A stretch of DNA of 64,000 nt from CBETVX01 sp965539935 (GTDB taxonomy: Bacteria; Bacillota; Clostridia; Peptostreptococcales; Caminicellaceae), in NCBI GenBank assembly GCA_965539935.1, contig CBETVX010000009.1, forward strand, positions 5,034-69,033. Reading direction: 5' to 3'. Below the pieces are notes generated by a model, which had not been told where the DNA came from, made no database searches, and saw nothing but the letters and a program-made list of their open reading frames with translations. The first letter of the stretch is position 1; each line of letters starts with the position of its first letter. The position numbers and the translations under genes are program-made. Positions 60,952 through 64,000 of the stretch are shown here, in pieces.

Positions 60952-62247
60952 CTACTGACTTTCTATAAATCTTCTAAAGGCTACATCTAGTATTTCTCCT
61001 AAATATTTAGCAGTTCTCATAGCCTCATCAATAGTATTAGTATTGTTTCCAATCTCTAAAAGAGTTGAGTAGTCTGATTTGTACTGGTTATATTTATAGT
61101 TCTTTAGATATATTTTATATGCAAGTCCAGGATATAGTTCATCACTGACTGCTTTAATATAATAGGCAAACTTTTTAAGCTCGTTTGCATTTTCGTTAGC
61201 AGTTCCTACTACCAATGAAAATCTTGCAACATTTTCTCCATTGATTTGAATGTAACTATTTTTTCTTACTAAATCATATTGAGATTTTTCCAAATTATCC
61301 ACATGGTCTATTGCATCTCTATGGACATCAAGTAGTATTTTTAAACTAGAATGATTTTCTAAGTTTTTATTTAATGTCTCTAGTGATCTCCCGTAGGACC
61401 CTGCATATGAAGGATAATCATGAATTGTTTCGTCATGTATAATCTTATATCCACGGTTTTCAAGATGTTTGTATAACTCTTCTCCCACTTTTAAAACAGT
61501 AAATTGTCTATTTAAAGAGTGATAGTTTCCAACGCTTTCAGGTTTATATGATTCTGTTCCATGGGTATGATATATAAAAATCAATGGTTCATTGGAATTA
61601 TGTACTATTTTTTCTGGTGCAGGTGGAAGATTACTTACAATTTCTATTTCATTATTTGAATCTTCTATTTGATTTTCGTCAGTGTTTTCTTCATTTTCAG
61701 TAGAATTATTATGATTATCTTCACTATTTATGACTTCCTCCAGATTCGAAGCTTCACTATCCTTATCATCCAGATTCGAATCATTTGTATCGGTAAATTC
61801 TTCACCATTATTAAACTCTATAGGGTTAAATATACGTGTATCATTATCTGGGCCTAATAATTCATGGTCATTATCTGTTTGGACAATTTCTTTTTCAATC
61901 TGATTAAGAATTGGAATTTGTGATTTTAAAAATGTTTTTGGATTTTTATACTCAAAATCGAAGGTTCTATCAACTATTTCTTTTATTATGTTTTTTGAAG
62001 AAGAATCATAGTTTTCTTTATAATTAATTTCTAATATTGACATAGACTTGTTTATTACATGTACAAAAAAATTTTTTTCTATCGTATCATCTTTTTCTAT
62101 TAATTCATTAGTCTTTTTTTCCTGGGCTTTTGCTATATAGGTTTCTCCATTAACAAAAAAAATATTTATAGTAGATATAATCATCATGATTGTAATTGAA
62201 ATAAGAAGTATTTTAACAATATCAAAGTCCTTTCTATAATTTGTCAC
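60952..62247 (-). CDS. spoIIP: Stage II sporulation protein P
   Basis: A 431-residue peptidoglycan amidase/endopeptidase that works with SpoIID and SpoIIM in septal thinning and engulfment. One N-terminal membrane helix (about 10-33), a long acidic linker (about 125-205), then the amidase domain with FIYHTHGTESYKP, LDVHRDA and a C-terminal LEIGNNTNT. The start is GTG with a GGGGGG RBS. A sigma-E promoter precedes it. It follows gpr, the conserved arrangement. Confidence 0.96.
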   Translation of the reverse strand: MTNYRKDFDIVKILLISITIMMIISTINIFFVNGETYIAKAQEKKTNELIEKDDTIEKNFFVHVINKSMSILEINYKENYDSSSKNIIKEIVDRTFDFEYKNPKTFLKSQIPILNQIEKEIVQTDNDHELLGPDNDTRIFNPIEFNNGEEFTDTNDSNLDDKDSEASNLEEVINSEDNHNNSTENEENTDENQIEDSNNEIEIVSNLPPAPEKIVHNSNEPLIFIYHTHGTESYKPESVGNYHSLNRQFTVLKVGEELYKHLENRGYKIIHDETIHDYPSYAGSYGRSLETLNKNLENHSSLKILLDVHRDAIDHVDNLEKSQYDLVRKNSYIQINGENVARFSLVVGTANENANELKKFAYYIKAVSDELYPGLAYKIYLKNYKYNQYKSDYSTLLEIGNNTNTIDEAMRTAKYLGEILDVAFRRFIESQ

Positions 62248-62296
62248 TAGTAGCCCCCCACTTCTCTTTTCCTATAGTTTAAGTATGTACTATAAA

Positions 62297-62325
62297 ATTA
62301 TATGAAGTTACATTTGAAGATATGA
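62297..62325 (-). promoter_or_regulatory. spoIIP: Sigma-E promoter of spoIIP
   Basis: On the minus strand TCATATC (62319-62325), 14 bases and CATATAAT (62297-62304): 6 of 7 and 7 of 8 matches to KMATATT-N14/15-CATACANT, in the 84-base gpr-spoIIP gap. In B. subtilis spoIIP also has its own sigma-E promoter. Confidence 0.7.
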
Positions 62326-62331
62326 TAAATA

Positions 62332-63309
62332 TCAATTAAGATATCTATTTACATCTTTTAAATCAATTCCAGGATGAAGGGCAATATTTATTCCATTAGC
62401 AATTATTTGAGATATATCAATAATTATTTTATCTATTTCTTTTGTTGTGACTATTACATTTGCACCATATGGTTCAAGTATTTCTTTAATTAATGCGTAT
62501 TTTTCTTCTTCTTCCATATCACCAAGTAGATTTAGAAAATCACTTCCTTTTTCAAATTGTTTCTTTAGAGTGTCGATAACCATTTTTATAGTATCATTAG
62601 TCATTGTAGCTGCATCTACTACCGTGGGAACTCCTATGGCTATTACAGGGATATTCAATGTATCCTCGCTTAACTCTTTTCTTTTATTACCTACTCCTGA
62701 GCCGGGACTTATTCCTGATGTAGATATTTGAATAGTAGTACTAACACGTTCCATTTTTCTAGAAGCTAAAGCATCTATAGCAATAAGCAAATCTGGTTTT
62801 GACTTCTCAACAACTCCCTTAATAATATCACTAGTTTCCAAGCCTGTTGTGCCCATAACCCCAGGAGAAAGAGCACTTACTGATGTCATTGATGGATCCT
62901 CAGTTCTGTTGTATAGTTTGAATAAATGCCTTGTAACTAGTAGCTTTGACACCACTTGTGGCCCTAATGCATCTGGAGTAACATCCCAATTTCCTAAACC
63001 TACAACAAGGGAATTTAAATCCTTCTTATCAGGTAATAATTTTCTCAATTCCTTAGCTAAAACTTTACTTACCTTGTCTTTCAAATCTGCATCTGCTTTT
63101 TTTAATCCCCTTGATTCAATTGTAATATAATCACCTATAGGTTTTCCCATTATTTTACTTCCTTTATCATCTATAATTTTGACTCTAGTTACTTCTACTT
63201 CATCATCTATATCATCTTTTTCAACTTCAACTCCAGATATTTCCTGCTTCTTATTTTCATTATAAAGTTCCCTAGCCTCTACCGCTAAATCTGTTCTTAT
63301 TTGAAACAT
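62332..63309 (-). CDS. gpr: Spore protease GPR
   Basis: A 325-residue aspartic-type endopeptidase that degrades small acid-soluble spore proteins during germination. It has an N-terminal propeptide region (RTDLAVEARELYNE), the core LVVGLGNWDVTPDALGPQV near residue 100, and VIAIGVPTVVDAATMTND. The ATG has AGGAGGCTTTATA upstream. Made in the forespore under sigma-F/G; a weak GTATA...GAATAAT element lies upstream, not strong enough to list separately. Confidence 0.96.
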   Translation of the reverse strand: MFQIRTDLAVEARELYNENKKQEISGVEVEKDDIDDEVEVTRVKIIDDKGSKIMGKPIGDYITIESRGLKKADADLKDKVSKVLAKELRKLLPDKKDLNSLVVGLGNWDVTPDALGPQVVSKLLVTRHLFKLYNRTEDPSMTSVSALSPGVMGTTGLETSDIIKGVVEKSKPDLLIAIDALASRKMERVSTTIQISTSGISPGSGVGNKRKELSEDTLNIPVIAIGVPTVVDAATMTNDTIKMVIDTLKKQFEKGSDFLNLLGDMEEEEKYALIKEILEPYGANVIVTTKEIDKIIIDISQIIANGINIALHPGIDLKDVNRYLN

Positions 63310-63431
63310 TATAAAGCCTCCTACTACTTTATTTTTTTAATATTATTCTTTCTTCAAAAAGAAAATATATACAAAAAAAGTATAATAGTTTTAGTTCTTG
63401 GAAATAAAATAAATGATTGCATTTATTTTTC

Positions 63432-63460
63432 TTGCATTTTAAATTTAATCATGATAAAAT
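63432..63460 (+). promoter_or_regulatory. rpsT: Promoter of rpsT
   Basis: TTGCAT (63432-63437), 17 bases and TAAAAT (63455-63460) with extended TGA just before the -10. About 36 bases upstream of the rpsT ATG. Confidence 0.75.
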
Positions 63461-63495
63461 TACTCATGTTAATGGAAAACGAGGGGGTGAAGTAA

Positions 63496-63768
63496 ATGGC
63501 TAATATTAAATCTGCAAAGAAGAGAATAAAAGTTATTACTAAGAAAACTGAGCTTAATAGAAAAAGAAAAACAGCTGTTAAATCTGTTATCAAAAAATTT
63601 GAAGAAGCTGTTGCAGCTGGAGATGTGAATTTAGCTGAAGCAAAATTCCGCGAAGCTCAAAAAACACTTAATAAAGTAGCTACTAAGAATACTATCCATA
63701 AGAATAAAGCTGCTAGAAAAGTATCTAGATTATCAAAAAAATTAAATGCATTAAAAAATGCTCAGTAA
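63496..63768 (+). CDS. rpsT: 30S ribosomal protein S20
   Basis: A 90-residue basic, three-helix ribosomal protein: MANIKSAKKRIKV opening and TIHKNKAARKVSRLSKKLN near the end. It binds 16S rRNA in 30S assembly. RBS GAGGGGGTGAAGTA. Divergent from gpr and convergent with holA, the common Clostridia layout. Confidence 0.98.
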   Translation: MANIKSAKKRIKVITKKTELNRKRKTAVKSVIKKFEEAVAAGDVNLAEAKFREAQKTLNKVATKNTIHKNKAARKVSRLSKKLNALKNAQ

Positions 63769-63814
63769 TCTTAGGTAAAAAACCCCGTCGTAATCGCCGT
63801 TTTATTCCCACTGC

Positions 63815-63843
63815 AAAAAAGCGTACAAATGTACGCTTTTTTT
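63815..63843 (+). terminator. Bidirectional terminator between rpsT and holA
   Basis: AAAAAAGCGTAC and GTACGCTTTTTTT form a stem with a 4-base loop; T runs on both strands end rpsT and holA. Confidence 0.88.
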
Positions 63844-64000
63844 ATATATTACAACACTCTGTTATAAAAATTTCCATAGCTAACTTTGAAGGTAATTTTC
63901 CAGTCTTAATATTTTTTTCCGCTTTAAGTACTTTGTTAAGTAAAATTAATAAATCTTTTTCTGAAAATACTCTAACTTGTCTTACATATTTTTTTACAAT
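63842..64000 (-). CDS. holA: DNA polymerase III delta subunit, 3' end (partial)
   Basis: The last 52 codons of a gene whose start lies beyond the window. The tail contains VRVFSEKDLLILLNKVLKAEKNIKTG, then KLAMEIFI, which is the C-terminal helix pattern of HolA (the delta clamp-loader subunit): an L-x-x-x-D-x-x-I/L-K-T-G arrangement before a final helix. Its convergence on rpsT matches holA-rpsT in many Firmicutes. Only the C-terminus can be judged. Confidence 0.75.
   Translation of the reverse strand: MVKKYVRQVRVFSEKDLLILLNKVLKAEKNIKTGKLPSKLAMEIFITECCNI

Noticed and set aside
63310..63420. Forespore sigma-F/G promoter of gpr
   Set aside because: GTATA and GAATAAT elements exist but match the consensus weakly; not strong enough to list.
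1..64000. CRISPR arrays, insertion sequences, prophage or tRNA genes
   Set aside because: No regularly spaced repeats, transposase genes, phage genes or tRNA-like cloverleafs were noticed on reading.

Overview
The window is low-GC, densely coded DNA from an anaerobic, spore-forming Firmicute of class Clostridia. Sporulation genes (yqfC, yqfD, spoIIP, gpr), a T-box glyS leader, an L-box lysine riboswitch, a CIRCE/HrcA system, oxygen-sensitive enzymes (glycyl radical enzyme, anaerobic sulfite reductase, superoxide reductase) and a selenoprotein all point that way. Composition and gene order would suit the Tissierellales/Clostridiales. I cannot name a genus.

About 1-7 kb: an off-window gene controlled by a lysine riboswitch, a pduL-deoC operon, a thiamine-binding protein, an iron-sulfur/flavin reductase, and an oxygen-defence pair: superoxide reductase and a selenocysteine peroxiredoxin whose in-frame UGA hides half the gene from ordinary ORF calling. 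hpt, a DUF1232 protein and a CBS-DRTGG pyrophosphatase follow.

About 7-20 kb is the accessory, physiological part: an FNT (hydrosulfide-type) channel with asrABC, behind a perfect Crp/Fnr-type palindrome; a FecCD-type uptake ABC transporter facing a small Fur-boxed orphan gene; and a glycyl radical enzyme of unassigned substrate with its activase and an XRE-cupin regulator, linked by a shared operator-like motif.

About 20-63 kb is the conserved Clostridia housekeeping block, almost all on the minus strand. It runs rnpB; trmK-nif3; dgt-dnaG-rpoD; ccpN-like, ppsR and ppdK; T-box-glyS; era-mgtE-yqzL-recO; yqfC-yqfD-phoH-HD phosphodiesterase-ybeY-dgkA/PAP2; and the heat-shock operon hrcA-(group III chaperonin)-grpE-dnaK-dnaJ-prmA-rsmE-mtaB-hinT-rpsU-yqeY. 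Upstream of that lie lepA-hemW, spoIIP and gpr. At the right edge rpsT (plus) converges on the 3' end of holA (minus).

The most interesting points are the Sec peroxiredoxin with a recognisable bacterial SECIS hairpin; the archaeal-like chaperonin inside the dnaK operon; the glycyl radical enzyme with Val at the usual Glu position; the Crp-like site at about -41.5 of the sulfite-reduction operon; the Fur-controlled orphan gene; and a rpsU leader that can fold so as to hide or free its ribosome binding site. Genes too short or interrupted for simple ORF calling were added: rpsU, yqzL and the selenoprotein. No CRISPR array, insertion sequence, prophage or tRNA gene was seen.
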